Positions 47,658 through 56,277 are shown, numbered from the stretch's first letter. The stretch is 64,000 nt of DNA from Mesorhizobium sp. (GCA_004020545.1 SAQE01000005.1:149741-213740); one strand, 5' to 3'. Notes: generated by a model not told the origin, from the sequence alone. Numbers and translations are program-made.

Positions 47658-48047
47658 ACAGGTCCCCCTATCGATCTAGCTTAGACTAAATAGCCGGTAG
47701 TACGCTACTCATCCCGCCAGATCACCCGCTTCTCCCATCGGATTTGCACCAGGCGCCGATATCGGATCGTGTGCGCTTGCTCGCCGGTCGGGTGGAATAG
47801 CTGCGCGCTCATCCACTCACGGCTCTTGCACTTCTGACAACTGGCCTTCTCCCTCCACCTCGTTCATCGTGACATTGCCTATCACCTCGCGCAGCTTCAG
47901 CGGCTTTTAGAAGCGCCTGATGTTGCAGCGGGCTCACCGGATGCGACTTGCCGGCATCATGGACATGCTGCAGGGTCCAGGCGCCGGGAGGCTCTGGCGG
48001 CGGGATGGCGACATGGAAAGAGATGAGAAGCCGGTGGAGCGTCACCT
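47658..48047. other. Gene-poor stretch with degraded coding remnants
   Basis: The minus strand gives short broken frames, such as a 78-codon piece (47809-48045) and a tail SAQLFHPTGEQAHTIRYRR, which look like remnants of an older gene. Base composition is more GC-rich than in the neighbours. I see no intact gene or known repeat. Confidence 0.4.
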
Positions 48048-48572
48048 TTACCGAAAGCCGAACTTCGCCAGCAAAACTTGGGAGCAGGGTTTCACCTCTT
48101 GGCCAACACCCATTGACTCAGCTCCTTCGTAGTTCCGCCCTGCTGCCCCATCGCAAACGTACCCGCCGCTCCCAGGCAAAGCACAAATCGCATGGCTTAC
48201 TCGTAACATGGTGAGGTCACCCCCGACCAACCTCAGGCATCCGCGGTATTTGAGAGCCAGATCGTGCGCCGCCAACGATGCCGACGTAAGCAGCGCTTCA
48301 TTGTCGCAGATTGTGAGTTCGTTGGCGCCATTGGTGAGCTGGACACCGCTAAGCCGCAGATCGGCGACACGTCCGCTTGGGCATCCCATAACAGCTTGAA
48401 AATCCATCTTGACCGATTGGTCCTTTGTCGAGAGTTCATCGTCCAGCCGGCTAGCAGCGCGATCACCATAATGGCCAAAAAAGCCGCTCAACAGCAATCC
48501 GATCGCGATCAGGATGTAGGTCCACACGCTCTTGAGAACGCTTTTAAGGTTATCTTTTAGGTGAAAGCGCAT
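48048..48572 (-). CDS. Membrane-anchored protein, exported domain of unknown function
   Basis: This is a 174-residue protein. Residues 15-35 form one transmembrane helix (YILIAIGLLLSGFFGHYG), after a basic start that places the N-terminus in the cytoplasm. The exported part holds five or six Cys residues. No family recognised. The start overlaps the preceding exported-protein gene by 23 bases, so the two are co-translated. Confidence 0.6.
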   Translation of the reverse strand: MRFHLKDNLKSVLKSVWTYILIAIGLLLSGFFGHYGDRAASRLDDELSTKDQSVKMDFQAVMGCPSGRVADLRLSGVQLTNGANELTICDNEALLTSASLAAHDLALKYRGCLRLVGGDLTMLRVSHAICALPGSGGYVCDGAAGRNYEGAESMGVGQEVKPCSQVLLAKFGFR

Positions 48573-49146
48573 ATACTAGCCAATCGTCACCAATGCGGAA
48601 TTCCATTCGTAGCCAACCGCTTTCTTGGCCGACGCTGCATCTAAACTTTTCTTCGTCAGCGACGGATTTTCCACCTTTTCCAAAAGATGCGTCACGAAAA
48701 GCATTTACGCACTCGCCAATCTCTTCTTGCTTGTCTTTCAAGAGAACAGGGACTGCATCCCGTGCAGTTTGCCTATCAAAATCATCAGTGGCTTTACCGT
48801 CGTCTGCCGTCGTCCCAATGAAATTTTCAAACTGGGTCTGGAAGGCCCGCACCAGGTCGGATCCGCCGGCGTCAAGCTTAAATAGCGTTTGTACCAACGC
48901 AGAGTGAGATTGCGATCCTTCTAGGCTTTCAACAGAAATATCGCACCAATGGCTTTGGTGAAACTCGGTTAGCCAGCAGGCGGTGGCGTTTTTTACCCAA
49001 GCGCCATTCTGATTCGTGCCAGAGCGCTCCAAATCGCAGGTGCATTTTTCCCTGCCTGCTTGTTCTGCCATGGAACCCGAATTGAGTAGCACGCACATCG
49101 CAGTGGTAAGGGTGGCCAAAAGACTGTTTGACGCCAATCTAACCAT
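48550..49146 (-). CDS. Secreted Cys-rich protein of unknown function
   Basis: This is a 198-residue protein with a Sec signal (about 1-27, hydrophobic core SLLATLTTAMCVLLNSG). The mature domain includes CTCDLER, NATACWLTEFHQSHWCDISVES and a later CVNAF and RCSVGQESGW. Five or more Cys indicate a disulfide-bonded periplasmic or secreted domain. It precedes and overlaps the membrane-anchored protein gene, and both point away from the resolvase. No known family. Confidence 0.62.
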   Translation of the reverse strand: MVRLASNSLLATLTTAMCVLLNSGSMAEQAGREKCTCDLERSGTNQNGAWVKNATACWLTEFHQSHWCDISVESLEGSQSHSALVQTLFKLDAGGSDLVRAFQTQFENFIGTTADDGKATDDFDRQTARDAVPVLLKDKQEEIGECVNAFRDASFGKGGKSVADEEKFRCSVGQESGWLRMEFRIGDDWLVYALSPKR

Positions 49147-49324
49147 CGTCTCATCACTCCCTGCTCAAAGTCGAACGGTAACCATCACATTGAGACCCCC
49201 CTGACACAAGACGTTCGGTCGTTGCGGCGAGGTCAAATATTCTGGTCGGCTAATCGTGTTGGATACGTGGGACAGAAAGTGGTGCGCACAGGCGTCGGAA
49301 TGCCGAGCGCTTCGGCCATCACGA

Positions 49325-49978
49325 TCAGTGGCAGGGTATTCCAGTGCGTTCAAGCTGGAATGTCATAACCAGGTTCTTGGCTGTCTGAGGGTAAAAGCGA
49401 TTACCATTGACGGTGACCAGACCCGCCTCGTTGAGATTGCGCGCAAGCTCTGAGTAGGACATCGTTTCCCAGCGGTCGGGCAGCGAGTCGCGAATTTTGT
49501 CGGCAAAATCGGCGGCCTTCGCTTTGTTTGCCGCTGCCAAGGCACTCCCATTTCTACCGAGCACGGCGCCTCTGCGCTTCGCCTGAGTAAGCGCTGCCGT
49601 GGTCCTTTCGGAAATCAGCCTGCGTTCCTCCTGAGCCAGAGCTGCGAAAATATGCAGCTGAAAGTCGGTGGCATTCGGCATCTCGACGATGACGAGGCGA
49701 ACTCCCTTCTCCATCATCGCAGATATGAAGCTTACACGTCTGGAAAAGCGGTCCAGGCGGGCGATTAGCAGGGAAGCTCCGGCCTTTTTCGCGGCGTTTA
49801 TCGCTTTTGCCAGTTCAATCCGTCGATCATTCCTGCCAGATTCCACCTCAATGAATTCTGCGACCAGCTCGCCATTTGCTCCTGCAAATTGCCGGACCAT
49901 TTGCTGTTGAGCCTCTAAGCCGAGGCCGGATCGAGCCTGCTTCTTGGTGGAAACGCGATAATAGCCGACGTATTTCAT
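49325..49978 (-). CDS. Small serine recombinase (resolvase/invertase)
   Basis: This 217-residue protein has catalytic S10 in YYRVSTKKQ, RLDRFSR near 74-80 and ERRLISERTTAAL near 117-129. After residue 140 it has a helix-turn-helix-like end (YSELARNLNEAGLVTVNG). It is a multimer resolvase or DNA invertase type, unlike the large integrase at 29533. A perfect 10-bp inverted repeat lies 11 bases before its start and may be its binding or control site. It could resolve dimers of the replicating element or invert a local segment. Confidence 0.9.
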   Translation of the reverse strand: MKYVGYYRVSTKKQARSGLGLEAQQQMVRQFAGANGELVAEFIEVESGRNDRRIELAKAINAAKKAGASLLIARLDRFSRRVSFISAMMEKGVRLVIVEMPNATDFQLHIFAALAQEERRLISERTTAALTQAKRRGAVLGRNGSALAAANKAKAADFADKIRDSLPDRWETMSYSELARNLNEAGLVTVNGNRFYPQTAKNLVMTFQLERTGIPCH

Positions 49979-49989
49979 GGGCCTCCGTC

Positions 49990-50013
49990 AAACATAAACG
50001 CTGGTTTATGTTT
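49990..50013. promoter_or_regulatory. Palindrome upstream of the resolvase gene
   Basis: AAACATAAAC (49990-49999) and GTTTATGTTT (50004-50013) form a perfect 10-bp inverted repeat around GCTG, immediately upstream of the resolvase start. It fits a resolvase binding site that also represses the gene. Confidence 0.6.
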
Positions 50014-50192
50014 TAAGGACTCCTCCTAAAAGCGTTTCGAGACAACAGTTGTTCTCCGGGCATTCCTGAACTGGGGATAGCGAGCAAGCTCACTGCCGGG
50101 GCCTAACACTGAGCGGCTCCTGGGCTTTCAAGTCGCCACAAATCAGCCATGAACCCAAGGCCTCCTGCTGTGGCATTCGTTTTGGTTGGGGT

Positions 50193-50747
50193 ATGATCTT
50201 CATGACCAAGGAACGAACGTGGATTTTTTATCGCCGTCACGACGATACAGGCGGCGAGTATACATTTCAGGACCCGCCAACGTCGCCGACGCTTGATGCT
50301 CGTCCGTTTGCCAGTAGCGAAGTTGCTCGCATGCAGTCGTGCCCGGTGGACTACTTCGCTGCCGATGCGCGCTGGAAGTCGACGTACGGATGCCGGATAC
50401 CTGAATATTTCCGGCGCTTTGTTAGCTGCCTGCCCATCTTCATGAGCACATACGATTTTTGCAAACGTGATGCCCCGAATACCGTTCGCGCCAATGATTA
50501 CTTTCGCTTCCTTCGTGAGTACGGGGATGACGAACTGTGTGGGCGATCCCTTCGCACCGTGTCGGAAAGGCTCCACGACCTGAAAGTGATTACGCTGGAT
50601 CGGGAAGCAAACGCCGATATCTTATTTTTCACGGCGTGGCAAAAGCACCAGCTCCTCGTCGCTACCTCGGTCGTAAAACCCGACCCATCGCCGTCGCATC
50701 TAGTGCTTACCTACAAAGGCGTTCCGCTCGCCGGACCCGCGAAATAG
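50193..50747 (+). CDS. Hypothetical protein (184 aa)
   Basis: This soluble protein is about 184 residues long (the start could be the ATG at 50202). Patches such as WIFYRRHDDTGGEYTFQDPP and YFRFLREYGDDELCGRSLRTVSERL are rich in aromatic and charged residues. No signal peptide, membrane helix or known motif is visible. It lies before the second exported-protein operon by about 115 bases. Function unknown. Confidence 0.45.
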   Translation: MIFMTKERTWIFYRRHDDTGGEYTFQDPPTSPTLDARPFASSEVARMQSCPVDYFAADARWKSTYGCRIPEYFRRFVSCLPIFMSTYDFCKRDAPNTVRANDYFRFLREYGDDELCGRSLRTVSERLHDLKVITLDREANADILFFTAWQKHQLLVATSVVKPDPSPSHLVLTYKGVPLAGPAK

Positions 50748-50864
50748 GAAATTTTTTCCCGATTCCGTAGCGAAATTTGGCCCCCGAATTACGGTTGCGG
50801 ACAAGTCGCCCATGCGACCCTTCCCGGATCAACCGATCGGGAAAATATGAAAAAGGGGCACAAC

Positions 50865-53201
50865 ATGTTCAAGCAGATTGGCTCGGCTTTCGCTCCCGTT
50901 GCGATCTTCGCTGGGTTTCGCAGCGCCGTTCGGCAAGGCTGTATCCTAAGCTTGGCAGCGACGCTCACCTTCAACACGGCCATCCCGGCTCACGCGATTG
51001 ATCCTGTGACAGGAGCAGTTGCTATCGGCGGCATACTGTCCATGTTCAACAGGCAGAACGACATCAATGGCGCTCGTATCGAGGCCATTCTGGAGATGCT
51101 GTCGGCTCTTGGGAAGAACATGGATAGCGTCCAGGGCTCCCTAGCAACGGTACTCGAACGCACAGAAAATCTTGGCAAGACCAGCTACGATGCCACGGTC
51201 AAGGCCGTCGAATGGGACCGGCTGAACACCGTGGTCGCTCAGGTCAAGACGATCAGGGGTTTGATTGAGCAAGCCAAGGCAAATGGCAACGGCCAGTTCA
51301 AGGACGGCAGGTTGAAGGGATTGGCATACCAGGCCGACATCCGCCGCTCTGCCCTGGATCTACGGTTGAAGCGGGAGGAAATCTCGACGATGTCAGTCGC
51401 CAACGTGCCCGGGCTGGTCGCCGCTGTCTACGCAGAAATGTTTGCCAATCAGCAGTCCGAGTACCCCGAGGAGAATGCCATGGTTCGGCGCTCCGCAATC
51501 GCCCAGCTGCAAAAGACACTCGATGACGGAACAGCAGGTGGTTTCCTGGAGATCGAAACAGAGCTCCACTCGGATATCATCCAGAAGAAAGACGCGATTG
51601 CGAAGGAATTGGGCTTGCCAGATGGTCTCGTAAAGAACGGGACGTTCCCGTGGTTCAGCCATACCCTCCTGCGTAAAGAGTACACAAAGCGCTGGCAGCG
51701 CTTTAGAAACCATATGTGCTTTCGTAACATGGACATTCCTTGTGACGAAGACATCGAAATCGATGTCCCCGCTGATGTCCCGGTCCACACCCGAACCTGG
51801 CAGCGTCAGGTAAGGCTAGTGCCTGTAGCTGGCGGCTCGCCAGATCTTGTTACCATTGAGGTTTCTCCCGTTCCGCCGGCACAGGAGCTACCTGGCGCCG
51901 TGCCCGGCTCGACCAGCCACTTTAATGCCGATGCGGATTTTGAGAAGGCCGACCCACGATTCAACGACGTGGTGCTTGCCAACAATATCGCACTGCACAA
52001 CGCGATGGTCGTCGCACTTTCCGAATACCAGCGCCTGGAGGGACTCACTCGCCGTACGATTGCAGCTCTTTCCATAGAGGACTCCGTCATCCCCGACTCG
52101 GCAATTGAAGAAGCGATCGCCCTCATCGGACACTCCACGAGCGCTTCCGACGCTATCGTGGCTGAGAGCTCGCGTCAGGATACGACGGCCCGTGTGGAAG
52201 ATATGGCCGCAGCCAGCGCTAACCTTCATGAGGTAGAGCGTGGGCATCAGGAGCGCATCGCCAAACTCATCGCTGAAAATCGGAAAACCGCCTGGATTGG
52301 CGACCTGCAAATGGGCCTGACCCTCTATTCTTCAGTGGCGCCTCTGGTCGATGAAATGCAACTCTCGACCTCGCATTCATCCGACTCCGAAAACGCCTCA
52401 CCCATCTCGCTGCCGGAGCTGGGATCGGAATATCGACCTAAGGAACATGCCTACACGCTTCTGGCCGAGGAGAACCCAGACACCAATACCGCTTCCCGAG
52501 CGAATGGGGCGCCCTCGTCCTCCGCGAGTGAAGAGGGTGTAACTTCCCCGTCGTCTGCATTGGCCCAGGTCTCCGCTGCTTGGCAGGATGCCCTTGATCC
52601 CGCCACTCCAAGGCTTCCAGCGACCGGCAATAGCCAATTTGAGCAAAATCTATCGACGGTGACCAGCCGGTTGACAGGCGCCGAATTGCTTCGAAGCGGG
52701 ATTCCGTTTGTGGTCGATGAGGCTCAGTTGACACGCTTTCTAATGGGCAACGAAGGCGTTGAAGAATTCATCAGAACCAAGATCCAGCCATACCGGGACA
52801 AAATCGAAGACGCCATCACAGACTATCAGGCCCGTAGCATCGCTGGCACGCTCAACGCCGGTGATCGAAAACAGGCGACTGAAAGGATCGCTGATCTTTT
52901 GGACCGTCTTACATTCCGTGAGCAGATGATTGGCCTCCAACCGCCAATGTCGTCTGAAAGCTGGAGACCCTCCGAAGTGATTGCGAGGGACATCATGAAG
53001 CGGCTCGATAGCCCTGCCAGCATGGCTCGCTCTGAAAAGCAGCACGCCACGCTCGTCGATCGTGTTTTCCAAGAAGTTAAGCAGCACCCCTACGGTCCGT
53101 ACGGCCCACTCTCCCGGGATGAGGTCGATTGGATGCTGCGTTATGGCGGGCGGCTCCTGCCTCCTGGACCAGAGCCCGCTGTTCAGCAGAGCAACAACTG
53201 A
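50865..53201 (+). CDS. Large secreted helical protein, function unknown
   Basis: This protein is about 778 residues with an extended Sec signal (1-44, ending IPAHA). Right after it comes a Gly/Ala/Ile-rich segment (DPVTGAVAIGGILSMF), then helical repeats with coiled-coil character (ILEMLSALGKNMDSVQGSLATVLERTENL). The middle has a four-Cys-poor helical region and a Ser/Pro linker near 540-585, and the C-terminus is helical. The layout recalls the Tat-exported protein at 42505: signal, short hydrophobic segment, coiled coil. A small exported partner follows 12 bases downstream. AAAAGGGG precedes the ATG at 50865. Confidence 0.7.
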   Translation: MFKQIGSAFAPVAIFAGFRSAVRQGCILSLAATLTFNTAIPAHAIDPVTGAVAIGGILSMFNRQNDINGARIEAILEMLSALGKNMDSVQGSLATVLERTENLGKTSYDATVKAVEWDRLNTVVAQVKTIRGLIEQAKANGNGQFKDGRLKGLAYQADIRRSALDLRLKREEISTMSVANVPGLVAAVYAEMFANQQSEYPEENAMVRRSAIAQLQKTLDDGTAGGFLEIETELHSDIIQKKDAIAKELGLPDGLVKNGTFPWFSHTLLRKEYTKRWQRFRNHMCFRNMDIPCDEDIEIDVPADVPVHTRTWQRQVRLVPVAGGSPDLVTIEVSPVPPAQELPGAVPGSTSHFNADADFEKADPRFNDVVLANNIALHNAMVVALSEYQRLEGLTRRTIAALSIEDSVIPDSAIEEAIALIGHSTSASDAIVAESSRQDTTARVEDMAAASANLHEVERGHQERIAKLIAENRKTAWIGDLQMGLTLYSSVAPLVDEMQLSTSHSSDSENASPISLPELGSEYRPKEHAYTLLAEENPDTNTASRANGAPSSSASEEGVTSPSSALAQVSAAWQDALDPATPRLPATGNSQFEQNLSTVTSRLTGAELLRSGIPFVVDEAQLTRFLMGNEGVEEFIRTKIQPYRDKIEDAITDYQARSIAGTLNAGDRKQATERIADLLDRLTFREQMIGLQPPMSSESWRPSEVIARDIMKRLDSPASMARSEKQHATLVDRVFQEVKQHPYGPYGPLSRDEVDWMLRYGGRLLPPGPEPAVQQSNN

Positions 53202-53213
53202 ATGGAGTGTCCC

Positions 53214-53672
53214 ATGCGACCTTTCCTGATCTACGCGTCTGCATTTGTTGCACTTGGCGCGCTCGCAGCAGGCTGGCATCTGGGGAGTAGCGTTCACACG
53301 AGAGAAGCCAGTCGGCAAGCTGTGCCTCACCCAACAATGGAGTTTGCAAATCCTAAGCGGGTTGCCGCCATGGAGCTCCTCCTAAGGCAGACGAAAGCAA
53401 TACCGGCGAGCAGTTATGCAGAGCTTCCTGACGAGACGACGCTTGCCGAATCCATGCTCATGCAGGTGCTTGCATATCTGAAAAGTGTCAGGCCAACCGA
53501 CGGTGGAGATGGCACCACAGGAGCCCTTTACATGAAGGCGCTCATCAAAGATGCATCGCAGCAATACGACGCCTACCTCAGCCGGCGCCTTGGCATGATC
53601 GAAAGTACGCGGACAGGAGAACCGCAGAAGGAAAGCCCTCTGGATGTTCTTGACAGAGCTCCTAAGGCTTAA
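53214..53672 (+). CDS. Membrane-anchored partner protein of the secreted helical protein
   Basis: This is a 152-residue protein. Residues 3-22 form an N-terminal signal anchor (FLIYASAFVALGALAAGWHLG), followed by a helical periplasmic domain and an acidic end. GGAGTG (53205-53210) serves the ATG at 53214; another ATG at 53202 directly follows the upstream stop. It is co-transcribed with the 778-residue secreted protein, forming the second 'large exported helical + small exported' pair in the element. Confidence 0.62.
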   Translation: MRPFLIYASAFVALGALAAGWHLGSSVHTREASRQAVPHPTMEFANPKRVAAMELLLRQTKAIPASSYAELPDETTLAESMLMQVLAYLKSVRPTDGGDGTTGALYMKALIKDASQQYDAYLSRRLGMIESTRTGEPQKESPLDVLDRAPKA

Positions 53673-53765
53673 CAGACTTTGTGGTGGTGCGCAGAGGATA
53701 GCCCGTGGCAAGAAACTCTGCTTGGCGAAATGGAGCGACGAGTTCTGATCATCTATTAACCGCAT

Positions 53766-54077
53766 ATGAAAGACCGGGGGATGGGTTTGCAAATGGATGA
53801 TATCAAATCGATCATAGCCCTAGTTATTCTAGGTATATACGTATATTTAGTCGGTACTGATTTTGCGTTCTTTTCTATTTTCATGGGGTTAGGAATTTAT
53901 CTGACTATATATGGCGTCTATAAAACTATCACTGACCGGTATAGCCTGCACAATGATGGAATGGTACCAATCATAATTGGGGTAATTGTTGTTACGCTAA
54001 CGCTGGCAAACGCTTATATTAAGACTAATTGTAGCCACGGTATATTTTTCTGCCTGCATATTTATGGTATCATGTGA
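53766..54077 (+). CDS. AT-rich membrane protein, function unknown
   Basis: This is a protein of at most 103 residues with three or four transmembrane helices (about 17-35, 38-55, 67-82, 90-101). Codon use is strikingly AT-rich against the rest of the window (many ATA, TTT, TAT, TTA), which points to recent acquisition from a low-GC source. The start could be the ATG at 53793 (MDDIKSIIALV). No family is recognised, and no gene is coupled to it. Confidence 0.5.
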   Translation: MKDRGMGLQMDDIKSIIALVILGIYVYLVGTDFAFFSIFMGLGIYLTIYGVYKTITDRYSLHNDGMVPIIIGVIVVTLTLANAYIKTNCSHGIFFCLHIYGIM

Positions 54078-54246
54078 TAGTTCGCGAAGCGGGACCATCA
54101 ACGGGTGCCGCTTTCCAATGTGCTAGAATTACAGAGTGACGGAGAAAGTGAAAACCATTCTTTAATGGGTCAAGAGTCAATCGAGCAACAAGAGAAATGA
54201 TTTCGGCGGGACTCGAAGTTGGTTCTCACACTCATTCGGGCTCGTG

Positions 54247-54570
54247 TTATTGGCCAGTCTTCGACGGATCGGATGTGCAATGCCACTCGGCTTCGATGCA
54301 GGCGATCCCGGGACTTGAGCATGACGCCACGCCCTGGCTGATTTTGCAAATGCTGCATCCGTCGTTGAACTGCTGGCAGGTCGGATTCTCCCGCATCTTC
54401 TCGGCAAGCGTGCCGCCGGCGTACGCCGGTCCAGCGAAAACCATCGAGACGATCATTGCCACCAATGATGCTTGCGTACCTGCGGCCATTAACAATCCCG
54501 GCAAGGATATCGGCTCGATCATCACAGTGGTCGAATTCTTCCCAAAGCCGAAAACCCCGAAACCCTTCAT
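54247..54570 (-). CDS. Secreted Cys-rich small protein, last gene of the DUF6338 cluster
   Basis: This 107-residue protein has a long signal-like N-terminus (hydrophobic 28-48, ending GPAYAGG) and a short mature part with six Cys (TCQQFNDGCSICKISQGVASCSSPGIACIEAEWHCTSD pattern). The disulfide-rich mature peptide suggests an extracytoplasmic role. Its start overlaps the upstream 93-residue gene by four bases. It ends a compact four-gene minus-strand operon. Confidence 0.6.
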   Translation of the reverse strand: MKGFGVFGFGKNSTTVMIEPISLPGLLMAAGTQASLVAMIVSMVFAGPAYAGGTLAEKMRENPTCQQFNDGCSICKISQGVASCSSPGIACIEAEWHCTSDPSKTGQ

Positions 54571-54848
54571 GATCTCTGCGTTCCCTGGTCGGCATGCTTG
54601 GCCATTTCCGCGATGTGGTCGAACATCCGCTTCAGGTGATGTTTCATCGCGGCCTTGGTTTCTCTTGACGCCTGTCCGATATCATAGACCGAACCTTCGA
54701 TCGCTTCCCGAAACTGTTTGACGGCCGCGCTTGGCGTCGTCTCGGCGAGGTGGGCGAAGTTGCTGGCCGAAATCAGGGCGAGCGCGTAGAAAGCATGTTC
54801 GAGCGCCAACAGCCTGGCAACGTCGTCGTGATCCCAATCCGCGCTCAC
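54567..54848 (-). CDS. Small helical protein, third gene of the DUF6338 cluster
   Basis: This is a 93-residue all-helical protein (LALEHAFYALALISASNFAHLAE, KQFREAIEGSVYDIGQASRETKAAMKHHLKRMFDHIAEMAKHA). GTG at 54848 is chosen; it begins three bases after the upstream stop. A longer frame would run through the preceding gene in another phase and is not used. No known family. The gene overlaps the next one by four bases. Confidence 0.55.
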   Translation of the reverse strand: MSADWDHDDVARLLALEHAFYALALISASNFAHLAETTPSAAVKQFREAIEGSVYDIGQASRETKAAMKHHLKRMFDHIAEMAKHADQGTQRS

Positions 54849-54850
54849 CT

Positions 54851-55039
54851 CTACTTCTTGCCGCCGCTCGACCCGCCGCTCGGTGGGTTGGAGGGAGTGC
54901 TGTGGCTGGTCGGGCCTTGATACCCTCCCTGAACCGATCCTGTACCTTGAGAACCACTGCCACGCTGGGGCTGATACCCTCTGTTCTCCGAAGAGGTTGT
55001 TCCTGTCGAAAGACGACCGGTGTTGCCTTTGGTTGTCAT
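54851..55039 (-). CDS. Low-complexity small protein, second gene of the DUF6338 cluster
   Basis: This 62-residue protein is almost entirely Gly, Ser, Thr, Gln and Asn, ending SNPPSGGSSGGKK, so it should be disordered. AAGGAATGG precedes the ATG at 55039, which overlaps the DUF6338 stop by four bases. Such disordered small proteins sit beside DUF6338 genes in other genomes as I recall, but I cannot verify this here. Confidence 0.55.
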   Translation of the reverse strand: MTTKGNTGRLSTGTTSSENRGYQPQRGSGSQGTGSVQGGYQGPTSHSTPSNPPSGGSSGGKK

Positions 55040-55644
55040 TTTCCATTCCTTTCGGCGGGTGTGAATTCGATGGTGCGAATCTCGCTGGCGCAGATCAGAA
55101 CACTCTTGTTTGTGGGAGTCCACGCCCCGTTGTCTCCTACTTCAAAGACGCGCTCGATCAGCAAGTCGCGCTCGTCTGGACGCGACGAGGCGAATGACCT
55201 GTCGCTCCAGTAGCCTGCGAACGTCGTGTCGTCCTTTAGGACGACAAATACCCATGAGCCGCACATCGTGGAAAACTGATAGTCCCATGCCGTGGGGATT
55301 ACGTGGATGGGGGAAAGTCCAAACCATCCGTACATTTTTCGGAGCCATCCGGCCTTCGATGTGACGCCGATCGCGAACCCGATGATGGCTGGGGCTGCGA
55401 GTAGGACGAAACCCCACGCTAGCGCCCGAACCTTCGCATCGCTGCTGGAGTTCACGACGAGATAGATCACCCACCCGGACAGCGCGAAGTTCAAGGCGCT
55501 CAGGGTTAAGAGGCGGACGAAATAGTCCGGCCCGTCCAGTCTCTGGCCTGTGATGAAATGCGCCCGAAACGATGAAATAATGTAGCCCGGCACTACGAAG
55601 ACGAAGGCGACGTAGACCGCGTCGAGCGAGAGGAAATTTCCCAT
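55036..55644 (-). CDS. DUF6338 family membrane protein
   Basis: This 202-residue protein has three transmembrane helices (about 10-30, 48-66, 75-95) and a cytoplasmic C-terminal part. PGYIISSFRAHFITGQ, PTAWDYQF, WVFVVLKDDTTFAGYWSDRSFASSRPDERDLLIE and IRTIEFTP are the DUF6338 consensus blocks. Function is unknown. It is the first gene of a four-gene operon with a disordered protein, a helical protein and a secreted Cys-rich peptide. Its position next to a TIR-SLATT unit hints at defence or stress duties. Confidence 0.78.
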   Translation of the reverse strand: MGNFLSLDAVYVAFVFVVPGYIISSFRAHFITGQRLDGPDYFVRLLTLSALNFALSGWVIYLVVNSSSDAKVRALAWGFVLLAAPAIIGFAIGVTSKAGWLRKMYGWFGLSPIHVIPTAWDYQFSTMCGSWVFVVLKDDTTFAGYWSDRSFASSRPDERDLLIERVFEVGDNGAWTPTNKSVLICASEIRTIEFTPAERNGK

Positions 55645-55771
55645 TCAACCCATGCCCCGATCGAAATGCGTCATTTTATGTGGCGAGGAAATCGGCGACT
55701 AGGTCGCGCAACTAAGGTAGCCAAACGTCACAGTCTCTGAGAGCCTGGGCTGAACGAGGACGGATGATCTA

Positions 55772-56266
55772 TCAAATCTTATCGAACTCTGAGTAGTGTC
55801 GAGCCCCACCGTTCTTGTCAGCGGCACTCATTCGACTGAATTCGCCGGGCCAATAGCTCATTGCGTGCTTCAAGGCCGCAAGCTTGTATGGAATGTGAAC
55901 TACGCAGCCCTTGTCACGTATGATGGCCGGACATCTGTCGTCGTCCTGTCGATTCTTCTCGTTCAGGTTCGCGGCGATGATCGGCAACCCAAGTTCGAGA
56001 GCAAGCTCCAACTCCCAACGCACATATTTGTATAGATTCTTTGTTTTCTCGCCGACAAGTACCACCACAGCTGTCGATTTTTTCATCCGCGCGCGGAGGT
56101 TCGACTTGACGTATTGCTCGTCTTGAGCGCGACCTGTCATGGTATCCAAATCGTGCGCGTTCTCATAAGTAAAGTCGATGTACTTGTTTGCCTTCCAACC
56201 GTTCATATAAGCGTATGCCCATTTGTCATTGTCGCCGTCAAAGACAACATATGCAGCCCCAGCCAT
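55772..56266 (-). CDS. ThsB-like TIR-domain protein (DUF1863/MTH538 type)
   Basis: This 164-residue TIR-like protein opens with the strand AYVVFDGDNDKWAYAYMNGW, and a later strand-helix STAVVVLVGEKTKNLYKYVRWELELALELGLPIIAANLN completes the fold. W84-E85 in YVRWELE is the place of the catalytic Glu of ThsB-type TIRs, which make an NAD-derived signal on infection. The ATG at 56266 follows AAGGAG. It begins 11 bases after a SLATT-domain effector gene on the same strand. The domain call is strong; a defence role is inferred from the pairing. Confidence 0.8.
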   Translation of the reverse strand: MAGAAYVVFDGDNDKWAYAYMNGWKANKYIDFTYENAHDLDTMTGRAQDEQYVKSNLRARMKKSTAVVVLVGEKTKNLYKYVRWELELALELGLPIIAANLNEKNRQDDDRCPAIIRDKGCVVHIPYKLAALKHAMSYWPGEFSRMSAADKNGGARHYSEFDKI

Positions 56267-56277
56267 ACAAATCTCCT

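Noticed and set aside
47809-48045. 78-codon minus-strand ORF in the gene-poor stretch
   Set aside because: No family, no ribosome site, and surrounded by broken frames; treated as a degraded remnant rather than a gene.
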